A stretch of 64,000 nt of DNA from Linanthus parryae (Eukaryota > Streptophyta > Magnoliopsida > Ericales > Polemoniaceae), in assembly GCA_023055425.1 (NCBI GenBank), contig JALGPY010000005.1:3683501-3747500 (forward strand), read 5' to 3'. A program made the position numbers and the translations under genes. Below the pieces are notes generated by a model. It made no database searches. It was not told the origin of the DNA and saw only the letters and a program-made list of their open reading frames with translations. Below are positions 53,141 through 64,000 of the stretch, piece by piece (within the stretch, counting starts at the first letter, position 1; every line of letters begins with the position of its first letter).

Positions 53141-55907
53141 TCTTCTGACCAAAAAACAAACACTTTGCTTTTTGTGAGGAGCAAAAATCTACACTTTCAT
53201 AGTTTGGGACTTAATGAAAAAACCAAATCAACCAAACACCGCTTTGCCAGTCTGGGGCATTGGTTCTATTTTCTAAATATAACCTTAGAATCTTATTTAA
53301 TAATAAAGTTATATTCTTATATGATTGTCAAGTCGAATGTACAGTACGTAAATAAATTACACATCCCTAAATCAATCGGGAATTTGGCTGGAATACAAGT
53401 CATATTGTGTGATTTTAGGGTTTACTTTCGCCCTACACTGTGAGTGAAGGATACATGCCCTCCTATTTCACAAATAAGACTTACGCCCTCCATGATGGTC
53501 ATAAATGTAAGAACATTTACCGTCGTTTGCGTTGGGTGACTTTGTTAAGGAAACAAAATTATTGGGACAATTTCATATGTCCAGAGTTAGTAATGACGGT
53601 GGTTCGACATTATTTAACGCATCTTATGGTTGTTGTTATGATCACCCTAACTCTAGAAGGGCAACATTGTCTTGACAATTTCTTTCTTCAATTGATCTGA
53701 TGTCAAGCTAACAACAGCCAGCTACATGGGCATACATGTTTTAGACAAGGTGTAAGTGTTTTTTTTTTTTCTAAAACATAAGGGGTGAAAGTGTAATTCA
53801 CTCGTAGAACACGAGTTGAAAGTGACTTTTATCTCTATTTCCTTATTATTTTTACGAGTTTACAACATAACAATTTCTTGTTTCCCGTCCTTCAAAGAAG
53901 ATCATTTTTAACAACCATCAGATTTATATTTTCACTTTAACTAACGTTTAATGCAATGCTGCAACGTTTGAAAAATGCAGTATTAGGCTACAAATTTTTT
54001 GGATCCACCGTAGATATGATGTATTGGTACGTCCGGTTACAATGAAGTATATAGTGTAAATCTCATTCACCATATATATGTATCGTTATGTCACAAGTTT
54101 ATAAATAATAAATGTATAAAAATATGATGATACTTATGTTAAGGTATATGCATCATCACTCGTGTAGAATGTGTGTATATCATGAAACAACATATAGTTT
54201 AGAATGAATACATAAAATAAATTGGGGGGTAGGAGTGATGTATTTTGACTTTAAGAAAATAAAGTATTATAGTTTGTTAACCTCACTTCATTTGTTGGCA
54301 AAACCCCCATAATCTAACACATTACCTCACAAAGAAGTGACTGTTGAACAATGCCATGTAAGGACAGGAAAGTATTGAGGACGATCCCAAGTGTACATGT
54401 TCCACCAAAGATTCCTGGCCTATGAAATTTCAAATGTTTTTATGTAGTGCATCTCAAAGGATTAACACGTGCCAAAAAATTGCGTACAAGTACCATGACC
54501 ATACAAAACTTAAACAAATTAGCGCATTTGACCCAAACACATTGTTTTACAGTCTTCTTCTTTAAATGAGTTAATTTGAATAGTGGAGGATGTAAATTTT
54601 GAAATATATACAATTGAAGTATCTACTGATTAGTCCAGAAGAATTTTCTCACAAAATTATATTTTTTGCTCATAGAACATTTAAATTCATACCTTTTATG
54701 AATGCATTCACGAACGTCCCAATATCCATACACCATTTTATCGGATGAGGATTAGCTTATGACAAAATTACTAGTCACTTTCTAACTAATGTATAGAGTA
54801 TAGACATGAAATGCACGTACCATGGTAAAGTAGTGCTATCAAACGGTCCTAACTGGTCGGGGGCTGGACCGGTTGAGAGAAGACCGCATGCTTGGTCCTG
54901 TACTTGTCCAGTTAAGAATTTTCATATGTAATATCCGACTCGGCTCACGTGATCGGAACACTAAATGTGGGCCGGTTCAGGAGAATACGATCCTAAATTG
55001 GGGATTTTTTTCTTGAATATATATATTCATTAAATATATATATATGTATACATATGTATATATATATGTGTGTGTGTGCGCGTGCGCGCGCTAAAAATGT
55101 CCACTCTTTGCGGCGGTTACCAGTGAGGTCTTGTCAGTTATCTGCACATGACCACCTAGTACTTAGTTATGGACCGGTTTTGAACCACCCTAGTCACTAT
55201 CCGAGCCAGCTCAAGGGTGAAATTCCTGGTAAGTCTGATTCAGCAGTCAACCGGCCCACTTACCAACTCTACTTCAAAGTGCCACATTGCCATTTCTCAT
55301 ATAGGTAACAAAAAATGTATTGCACAAATAGCATCTCTCGTCTTAATGTTCTAATGCCACAACCCATATTTTTGAACATGCCCTACAATTAAACGTGTAA
55401 GTCCAAATTTAACAACAATCTAACGAACATTCAACATATAACTTTTATGCCGTATATATCTAGTGACAGTACGATACATACACTATGCGAACTGACATAT
55501 AATCCCTACACAGTATTGAATCACTCTCATCTCGCACCAACACTTTTCATTGTACTATTATTGCCTACCAACAACACGGCAACGAATGTCTACTTTTCGA
55601 GGCATAATATTATTAAACGACACCATATATCACACAGTCAGCAACACATACACAATAATTCATGGTAGTAGTGCACGGGGGCAATCTCGTACTTTCGACC
55701 AACACCATTGTCGGTTCCAGGCACAAATAATACACAATTTCCCCTCCCTGGTAAAATTACTTTTGTCCGCTATATTAAATGCCTCCAACTCCTTTCCACA
55801 CTTTGGCGGGTACACAAACAAACGGAAGCTATAGTAGCTAGTGAGAGAACATCAGCTCTCATCAGTCTAGAGAGAGAGACCAAAAGCCCTCAGAGAAAGA
55901 GAGCACG
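53141..55907. other. No gene; AT-rich spacer with microsatellite
   Basis: Contains a (TA)/(TG)/(CG) microsatellite at about 55018-55092 and a degenerate ggaccggtt-rich stretch at 54840-55260. Plus-strand frames ending near 56613 overlap the 5' end of the CCCH gene in another frame and look spurious. Confidence 0.45.
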
Positions 55908-55915
55908 CTATAAAG
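55908..55915 (+). promoter_or_regulatory. Likely TATA box of the CCCH zinc finger gene
   Basis: CTATAAAG lies about 200 bp before the start codon. The following leader is rich in GA and CT runs and has no ATG before 56117, compatible with a 5' UTR starting near 55940. Confidence 0.5.
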
Positions 55916-56116
55916 AACCAGACCGTACGGTCACAGTTCTAGAGAGAGAGGAGAAGAAGACAAACAGTGTAGGCCGTCGTTCTCTCTCCCCCATTCTCCG
56001 ATTCCTCTCGCCGGCCGATTCCTACCTCTCCGATCACTCTCCGGCACTGTATATTTCCTCTTTTGCCCCTCCCCATTCTATACACACTCACACAAAACCT
56101 AGAAGCTACCACTCAA

Positions 56117-59100
56117 ATGGAGCTGTACGGTCGGAGCAGGACCGGTCCGCAGCCGGATCGGCCGGCCGAGTGGGGACCGGCCGGAGCCGAAACCGGACTC
56201 GAAGGTTCGTTGCATTTTTTGGGGCTTTGATTCCGTTTTTTTTTTTGGTCCCAATTTTGTTTTCTAGGGTTTATGAAATAGGGATGAAATTGAAATTGAG
56301 ATGTTTGTTTGTGGAATTGCTTCGAAATGCAGAGTCAATGCGGAGGCTAGGGCTGTGGAATAGGGAGAATCTGTTCCCGGAGAGACCTGGAGTGGTTGAT
56401 TGTTCTTATTATATGAGAACTGGGTCATGTGGGTATGGTATCAAGTGTAGATACAACCACCCTCGAGATCGGAGCGGCGCGGTGAGTGGTTCTAATTCGA
56501 GTGCATTTTTGCAGAGCTTGATTGATTTCAATTTGGGGGTTACATTTGTGTGCACATTTGATTTGATTAGTACATGTATGTTGATGAAAATAGTGGCTTT
56601 GAAAATAAGCTGATTGTTATTTGGAATTTTACACTTTTAGGGTGTGCTTTGTCGATTCTGATTCTGCTAAAAGTCTTCTTGAAGCTGCATTGCCTTGTTG
56701 TATTCTGGTTTTGCTGATATATGCTCTTGGTTATTCTGTTACTGTTTATGATGGAAGAAGCAATGCTAGTAATTTTGTTTCACTGGAATGATAAATTGGT
56801 TTATTAAGAAAAATTGGCTTCAATTCCGGCTTTATGATATGACATTCGCTCTTGAGAACTTGGATTAGTTACTCTAAACATTTACTGTTATCAGGTTGGA
56901 GGAGCTGTGAGGATAGGAGGGGAGTATCCAGAGCGACCCGGTGAGCCTGCATGCCAGGTATTTCTGCTGTTGGACTAAACTGTAGTTTATGTTATAGTGG
57001 AACTTTAAGCTTACAAGTTAGCATTTGTAGTCTAATAGCAATAACCATAGCCTTAAAGTAGCATTTGTGATGTCACGGTTGATCTGCCGTACAAGCAAAA
57101 ATATCCAGACAAAATTGAGATCATTATCTTTTTCCAGTAACTTTGCAGTTAAGTATCTCATCAAGAGTAGGTTCCCTTGGGGGGGGGGGGGGGGGGGTGG
57201 TCTGCTTACTCCATTCTTTTATTTGATTGTAATGCCGTTCGGTTTTGCAGTTTTACTTAAGGACTGGTACCTGTAAATTTGGAGCGTTTTGCAAGTTCCA
57301 TCATCCTAGAAATGGTGGTGGATCCACCAGTAATGTTCGAGTCAATACTAATGGATACCCATTACGTCCGGTAACAGATTTTCTTTCTCCTTCTCTTATT
57401 TCATGATCTCCACTATCCTCGACTAATAATTCTGGTATACAAACAATACTGAAATGGCTCCACATCTATATGTTGCAACAGGGTGAGACAGAATGCTCCT
57501 ATTATTTGAAAACGGGGCAGTGCAGATTTGGTATAACCTGTAAATTCCATCATCCTCAACTACTTGGTGGCTCATCGAACCCATCGCCTGCAAGTTCATT
57601 TAATCCGGCGGTGCAGTCTTCATCAAATCCTTCACCTGAGCATTATGGAGGGTCATCAACCAGCTACAGGACTGGAACTGGGAGACCACCTCTAGTACCT
57701 GGGTCATATGTCCCGGCCCCGGGTGCCTATGGTCCAATGATTTTTCCTCCTGGAGTTGTCCCTATTCCAGGTTGGAGTTACTCGGTATGTCACATAGTTC
57801 TCACTAGGTTAAATCTCGAATGAAGAGCAACTTTACCCTTATGAACAGCCTGTAGCTCATCAATATTGTGAAAAGTTTGCAACTTGGCCATCTTCTGGGG
57901 TCTACCTTGAAGCTTTAACTTATCCATCAGCTTTATGGTTCATAATCAAAGATGCTCTTACATATTTATATTTTTCATGTGACTCCAAATGTTAATGTGA
58001 TACATTCCTATACTTTTCTATAAATTGTGCATTTATGTCCCAATTGATGCCTCCTTATAAGTCATTTTTTGCATTACTATTACGTTCTTAGGCCCTGAAG
58101 GTTCAAATCCGAAGATACATATACTCAGTGTATCAAGATCTATTTGGTTTACATTTGATAGCAGATCAGTGTCGCAGTATCTTGAAGTTTAAACCAATGC
58201 CCAACTTTCTTGTTTCTGCTTAAAGATATCAGCAAAGATATGCTTACATGATTATTAGTATTCTGACAGTAAACCCGAGTCCCATTTTTATTACCTTCTT
58301 CCAAGTCTTCTTTTGCTATCTTAGTAGTGGCTTTGCATTTAGGTTATCTTAGTAAGTAAAATGATTTTCTTATTATTTTTTGTGTTATAGTTGAGAACAA
58401 GCACAGTGGGTAGTCTCTCTTTTAGTTCAAACAATACCCAACTTTACCTTTCCTGTACAAGATTTAGTAAAAGACTAGTTCTTCATGTTCTACTTTAATG
58501 GTTATGTTTGACATCATTCAGGGACCTGTCAGCCCTGTATTGTCTCCTAGTGCCCAGCCAAATGTCGGAACTGGTTCATTGTATGGAGTTCCCCCGCTAT
58601 CTTCTTCAGCACCGGCATTTACTGGATCATATCCCTCCATCCCCTCTTCTGGGGTTCCTTCAGGTAGTAGTCAGAACGAAAGAGTATTTCCAGAGAGGCC
58701 CGGGCAGCCTGATTGCCAATATTACTTGAAGACGGGAGACTGTAAATTTGGATCTGGGTGTAAGTTTAATCATCCTCCAGATTGGGTGATATCGAAAACG
58801 AACTGTGTATTGAGCCCAATGGGTCTTCCTCTCCGTCCGGTACGTTCCTTGAACCCCTTTAGTGTAAGTTTGCATTTGTTTTTCAATGTTAATGGTCCAG
58901 ACTTGCATGCCTGTCTTCTATATCGTATGCTGAAAATATATGCAATATATTTTTATAGGCATTTGCAATAGTGCCGATAACAATATATGATAATAGGCAA
59001 ATACACTGGCATGATCATACATACCAAGCCATGGAAAGAGTGATACTGTTCTAATAATCCAGGCCTGTGTATTCAACTTTAAATTAAGAGCTGCCGATTG

Positions 59101-62100
59101 GATTGGTTAACCTATCATGGATTAAAATCAAGGGAAGTCCAATCATTCTTTACTTTTATTATCTGATGCTATGATATCTTTCGGTTTGTTGTTCATGTAG
59201 AGTCAGCAAATTGTCTGGTTGAATCTTGTCTCTAACTAATCTGGGTAAAGACACTACACCCCCTTTTGTTTAGGCACTTAGACACTAACATCCCTCCCAG
59301 TTTGGTAAAGGACACTTAACTACCTTGTAAATGACGGAGCATAATCTCCTTTCTGAAAAGACCTTTAGACCCACAATTTCAATATCATTTCTTTGCTGAA
59401 AAACCTAACGTCGTGTCAAACCCTACTATCCAGACCTCTCACATCGGCATGCTCTTCTCTCCTCTCTCTCACTTCTTCTCCTTTCCAGGCCTACCACATT
59501 GACACCACCGGGCCACCGCTACCTCAACCACCTCCATCGGCACCATCCTTTTCCTCCTTACCTCCTCCACCGAGTGTGCCTACTATCTCTTTGTGACATA
59601 CCATCTGTCATCGGCAACGCCCACTTGTACCAGCATGCACGTCACAAAAGTCCCAAAAATATAAATTCGGCGTTATTGTCAGTCCACATGAACCACCGTT
59701 GGCACCGAATAAGAATCACTTTGAACTATTGGTGCAATTTTGTTGTTTGAGTTTATGAATTGCTAGTCGCTTATGGTCTTCATCTCCGGGAATAGTAGGC
59801 AGAATAGATGTGCATGGCTGAGAATGATAACAGAGGCGTGAGCGGTGAGTTAGAAACAAGTCAGACCACCACCATCTCAAATGAAACATAAAGCTCCGGC
59901 TAAACCTCCAAGTCACTGTCGAATCCAAAAACATGAATTTTAAGGTTTCATTTCATGTTCTAGTTTGGACGCAAATTAGTCTATGTTTAGATTTAGGTTC
60001 CAAATTAGGCTCGCGATTAGTATCCCAAATCAAATTACAAATTTCTTAGATCTATGGTGGTTATTTTTTTGTAGCTCGGGAAAATAAATATGGAAAAGCT
60101 GGTAGCCATGTTGGTAAATAGATCTGCTCGAATTTTGTGGTGATGATCTAGTTTGATTTTTAGAGATTTGGGATCTCAAGAGAAAGAGAGAGATGGTGTT
60201 AAATGATCAGTTGGATTTTCTTATTTGAGGAGGGGGGGGGGGGGTTTATTTGAGAGAGAACTAGGTTGGGTTGGGTTTGGTTTGGTTCGTGAGAGAGAGA
60301 GACAGATAGGGAGGTGTTATGGTGGACTTCGTGTTGGTGCGGCAGAGTGGTGTAAATCTTGACATTCAGTTCATGTATATGATGGGTGTATTTGTAATTC
60401 CAACCAAACAGTGAGGATTAGAATGGTCATAATGCGCTCTGGGAGGACAATTTCATCCAAAAATGTTTGAGACATCAAAGGGGGAGGGGTGTTAGTGTCT
60501 AAGTGCCTAAACAAAAGGCGTGTAAGTGTCTTTTTTCCCAACTAATCTGCATCTACTAGGTTGCCTTAACAGTTCCTTTACCAGAACTAAGGTTAAAATG
60601 TAACTCCTTAGTGTTTGGTTTGGTTATCTCCTAGCACTAGGGTAGTAATGGAACATTTTGGAGTTTTTTCTCTTTCAAGTTTCAATAGATAATGTAGGCG
60701 CAGATTCCTCTATAAGAAGGCAACTTTAGTTAAAAAGTTGAGGTTACCATTGGACGAACTTTCTTTGCAATGAAATAGGCGTAGTTGCTAAGAGAAACTA
60801 AGACTGGAGCACTATCGTTTGCCCTAACTGTACTTTTCTTCTCAGATTCGATTGTGAGTTCGTGACAAAAGATTTCCATTCAAGCAGTTTATCAAATTGT
60901 ATCCTGCTTCACAGGTCAGTGGTGTGACCATTGGTTGGCCTTCAATGCTGCATGTAGCTTAATGGTGGCCAAAGTTCAACCCACCTTGACCAGTGGGATT
61001 ACATTTGAATCAATGCATTTGTACTGATACAAAGAAAAGTTCAATCCATTATAGTGCTAACTTAGTCGTTTCTTCAGTTGGCTCAGGCCAAGAAAACTAA
61101 TCTGAAGCCCAAACACAAATTGGGCCAAGTTGTTTAATTCCAGCCAATCTCCACTAAATAATTCAGACATGACTCCTAATCTCTCAAAATTTGGGGCTGG
61201 AATAGGCTTATGGGAGTCGCAGGACTGATGGCAGTGTTTCCTCGTATTTGGACTTCTACATCTCGAAGTATCTCATAACTGGTAACAGTTTCAAGATCAA
61301 GATACTATGCACTCTTCTAAAGCGAGGTTAACCTGCGTCCATAAGTTATTTATGCATTTTTTCGTCAATAAATAAATAAGGTATTTATGCATTTCATGCT
61401 AGAAGGAAAATAGGACCATAGTAAAGGTAACATTGACTTGCCATCTCTTTGATCTGACTTTCTGCTTGATCTTTCTACAACTACTAACCTGGAGATGGTA
61501 AGCACGTTTATGAATTTCTGCCATGAAATAACCTATCCACATACTAAACAGTTCTTTGAAGTTACAATGAGATATACATATTATGAAGACAAGGGATATG
61601 ATATGCGGCTTACTTGTATAGTTCAGTAGGACCCAATTAGTGTGTCTGGTGTTTGAATCTACAGCATGATAATAGGTTGAACACAAGTTATGCTAAAAAC
61701 AAAGAGGCATATCAAGAACTACAAGAGGAGAGAAAAATGGAATAGCTAGAAAAGTATGAGAGTTACTGAAAACATCTACCTACTTCCATATTTATCTCAA
61801 CTCAACTAGCCTTTTCTCGGCATACTTAAATCAATCTAATCTTGTTTCATCACTGACGTTTAATTTGGTTAAATCTCGCTGGGTTGTCTTTTTGCTCAAG
61901 TTTGCCTTGGTCTCCCGTTCAACCCTCAACTTACATCAATCACTTATCCTAATCGGTGCACCCAAGGATAAACATGAACAAACCATCTCTAACTGTTTTG
62001 TCATTTTTTTATGTTGGTGTAACTTCTAGGTTCTTCCTGATTGTTATTTATCTGAGGATTCTTATTTATCAGCTTCCTATCAACACCACCTTTACCCCGT

Positions 62101-63811
62101 TGATCTCTTCTGAGTTCTATTTATCAAGCACCAATATCCTACTCAGGCCTGTCAAGGATAATTTGTCTTTTACCATACTCCAGATCCTGAATTCCTTTGC
62201 CTTGAATAGCAAGGTTTTCTGGAGTCTTGTTTCCGTCATAATTCTTCACTCTCTTAATCCTCATTTTTCTTGAACTCTCCCATGGAGGATAGTTTGACAA
62301 ATTTCTGTTGTTTTCGCGAACAGGCTCCCAAGTTACTGAACTACTAAATTTTTATATCGGGTTCTAGTATCTCCCTTTCTTGTTGTTTAATTGACTCCTC
62401 ACTTTCTTGTTGCTGAATGCTTCAAACTCATTGCATTCCACCTAAGCAAAAGATGTTTGATCACATACTGGGGGCCTAATAGGTCATAGCTCATAGGTAT
62501 ACTTTGGCTTTAAATTTGTTGATATACTCTGCTGCAATAAGTTTAAGTGCTATTTGGAAGTTTAACCTCACCAAATGTCCACGGCAATGAATTGTCAGTG
62601 TCACAGGCATGTTTGCAATCTCTTTGGGTACATTGCTTCAGATCAAGTTTGCGTTGTCTGATGGGTTAGTATCATTTTGGTCAGGCTCGCTAGGTTTGAA
62701 ACATTTGTAACAGCTTGACACTCGGTCCACCATTGACTCGTGACTTTCACATCATATACGTTTTGTTCAGCCACAGAATTTTGATTTCTCTCGTGGTGTC
62801 GATAGGGCCGGCCCACGATGCAAACCGCCCCGCCCCGCCCCGATCTATTATAACCCAGCCCACTCCGCTCCCCTCCCACCCTCAACCCAGCCCAACCCCA
62901 TCCCCTCCCAGCCCGCCCCAGTGCACAATTTTCCTTGGATAGCCCGCCCCTCCCAGCCCCATCGAAACCGGCCCGGCCCTGTGACACCACGAGATGTCGC
63001 TAACCATAATATTTTTTAGTGATTGTGTGGCATACTGGCATCTATAAAAGATTTTTAAACTGAACTTGACTTCAAAGATGAACCATTTTCAGGATTAAAA
63101 TTTATGAGTATTAAGGTTTAGTGGACCAATCCACAAGCCCATGAAGTATGTCCAACATGAAGCCGGAGACGACGGCTGTGATTAATTCCTCTTGTTTCAA
63201 ACCTTGTATTGACTAATTTGAAACTTCCAACTTTATCCCTTGAACGGATGAATGCATATTGCAATTTTTGAGAAATCATATTGACATCAATTGAAACCAA
63301 AATAAAATAACACGGTATGTTCAATGTGTCCCACTCGTGTCCATGCACTGAAGCCTGTGAAAAAAACATATGTTTATTCAGTAGGTATGCCAGGATGTTA
63401 TTTTAAGTCTACCTTGGATGTTCTTTTGTTTGTTTTATCTGATGTTTCTCCAATGAGCAGGGCGTTCAACAATGCGCCTTCTATATGAAGAATGGCTACT
63501 GCAAGTTCGGGAGCCTATGCAAATTCGATCACCCAATAGGACCTGTGAGATACAGTCCATCAGCTTCATCTCTTTCTGATGTACCAATCGCTCCTTACAT
63601 GGTCAGCCCTACTCCAATGGCTCCCTCATTTTCATACCCAGACAGAACACCTTCTTCTTCAGGAAATGCTTCAAGTAGTTCAGTTGGTCTCATCTTCTCG
63701 CAAACTGGTTCTTCTTCACTCTCTGATGTGCAGCTTTCAAGCCAGAGCTCTTCCTCTATAGCCATAGGTATCAGCACCAGACAAGGTAGTGAAGTTCGCC
63801 ATTCAAGCTAA
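56117..63811 (+). CDS. CCCH zinc finger protein, five fingers (463 aa, 7 exons)
   Basis: Exons read by eye: 56117-56204, 56333-56481, 56895-56957, 57251-57370, 57482-57784, 58522-58839, 63461-63811, totalling 1392 bases in frame. The N-terminus [10 protein letters not shown]...[12 protein letters not shown] is typical of the plant ZFN/C3H32-like subfamily. Five C-x8-C-x5-C-x3-H fingers are seen: [80 protein letters not shown] and [20 protein letters not shown]. Fingers 1, 2 and 4 are preceded by PERPG. Finger 2 is split by an intron right after its first Cys-Gln. Fingers 3 and 4 are separated by a Ser/Pro/Gly-rich linker, and the C-terminus is Ser rich. Such proteins bind RNA or DNA; the specific target is unknown. 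Intron 6 is 4.6 kb because of transposon insertions. Confidence 0.94.
57178..57197. repeat. Poly-G tract in an intron of the CCCH gene
   Basis: An uninterrupted G run of about 19-20 bases in the intron before exon 4, about 55 bases from the acceptor. Its length may be unreliable. Confidence 0.8.
59243..60539. mobile_element. Mutator-like element, 1.3 kb, in intron 6 of the CCCH gene
   Basis: Inverted ends of about 57 bp (left gggtaaagacactacacccc; complement of the right end gggaaaaaagacacttacac, both running into ttttgtttaggcacttagac) are flanked by the exact 9-bp duplication aactaatct (59234-59242, 60540-60548). No transposase is seen. The interior includes a proline-rich-coding stretch and a poly-G run near 60231-60243. 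I could not recognise a captured gene. Confidence 0.9.
62788..62996. mobile_element. GC-rich inverted-end element in intron 6 of the CCCH gene
   Basis: Left tctcgtggtgtcgatagggc and complement of the right end tctcgtggtgtcacagggcc are inverted repeats about 200 bp apart. The interior is a cccgccccg-rich strand-asymmetric stretch. The ends share ggtgtc...ggccc with the element at 35053-35607. No target duplication was recognised. Confidence 0.55.
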
Positions 63812-64000
63812 AAAACAAAGCAAGCCTGAAATGCCTCCCACTGGCGTTGGTAATCAACGTAGTTATTTATATGTATATTCTTGGAAGTCAAGAAGCTTTT
63901 CTGTGGTTTGTTGTGCAAAGTGTTTGTTCGCTGTTTTGTGCATATCTTATGTTGATATTTATGGGTATGTATCCGCAAATTCGCTTTTGATGAATCGTTC
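63812..64000 (+). other. Likely 3' UTR of the CCCH gene
   Basis: T-rich sequence following the stop codon. No other feature was seen. Confidence 0.5.

Noticed and set aside
55708..56613. A 301-codon plus-strand frame overlapping the start of the CCCH gene
   Set aside because: It crosses the likely TATA box, leader, exon 1, intron and exon 2 of the CCCH gene. The CCCH-like residues near its end are simply exon 2 read in frame by chance continuation, and the spliced model gives the family N-terminus.

Overview
The window is nuclear DNA of a flowering plant, almost certainly a eudicot. Genes are split by many short introns with GT..AG junctions. Plant-type transposable elements are dense: Copia, TRIM, LINE, Mutator-like, hAT and Stowaway MITEs. 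A family of intronless plant mTERF genes is tandemly repeated, and a piece of chloroplast DNA is embedded in it. I cannot name the species.

Layout. 1-9.5 kb is a transposon-rich flank: a Stowaway MITE, a three-copy ~195 bp repeat split by a hAT MITE, a LINE remnant, and a complete but mutated Copia element (4481-9507) with near-identical LTRs. 11.8-31.6 kb is an mTERF cluster on the minus strand. It holds two intact genes (21437-22633 and 30445-31620) and at least five broken copies. One broken copy is cut by a 190 bp MITE and truncated by a plastid insertion carrying trnD, trnY, trnE and psbM. Between the two intact genes lies a truncated copy of the 3' end of the next gene, and inside its intron sits a 2.08 kb Mutator-like element carrying fragments of two unrelated host genes.

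Three multi-exon housekeeping-type genes could be rebuilt exon by exon, each with an in-frame coding sum. (1) A SPATA20/DUF255 thioredoxin-domain protein (minus, 33440-40805, 15 exons, 823 aa). (2) A chloroplast peptide chain release factor 1 of the APG3 type (minus, 43435-51512, 15 exons, 417 aa). (3) A five-finger CCCH zinc finger protein (plus, 56117-63811, 7 exons, 463 aa). Their introns contain a TRIM, a Mutator-like element, GC-rich terminal-repeat elements and several MITEs, many with exact target-site duplications.

The genes do not form one pathway. mTERF, cpRF1 and probably the DUF255 protein are organelle-directed, but their proximity is probably incidental, apart from the tandem duplication that copied an mTERF gene together with the DUF255 gene tail. 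The most notable structures are the composite gene-capturing Mutator element, a triplicated splice-acceptor/exon unit in the release factor gene, and the mTERF/plastid-DNA junction with a perfect hairpin. Exon boundaries are read by eye and unsupported by transcripts.
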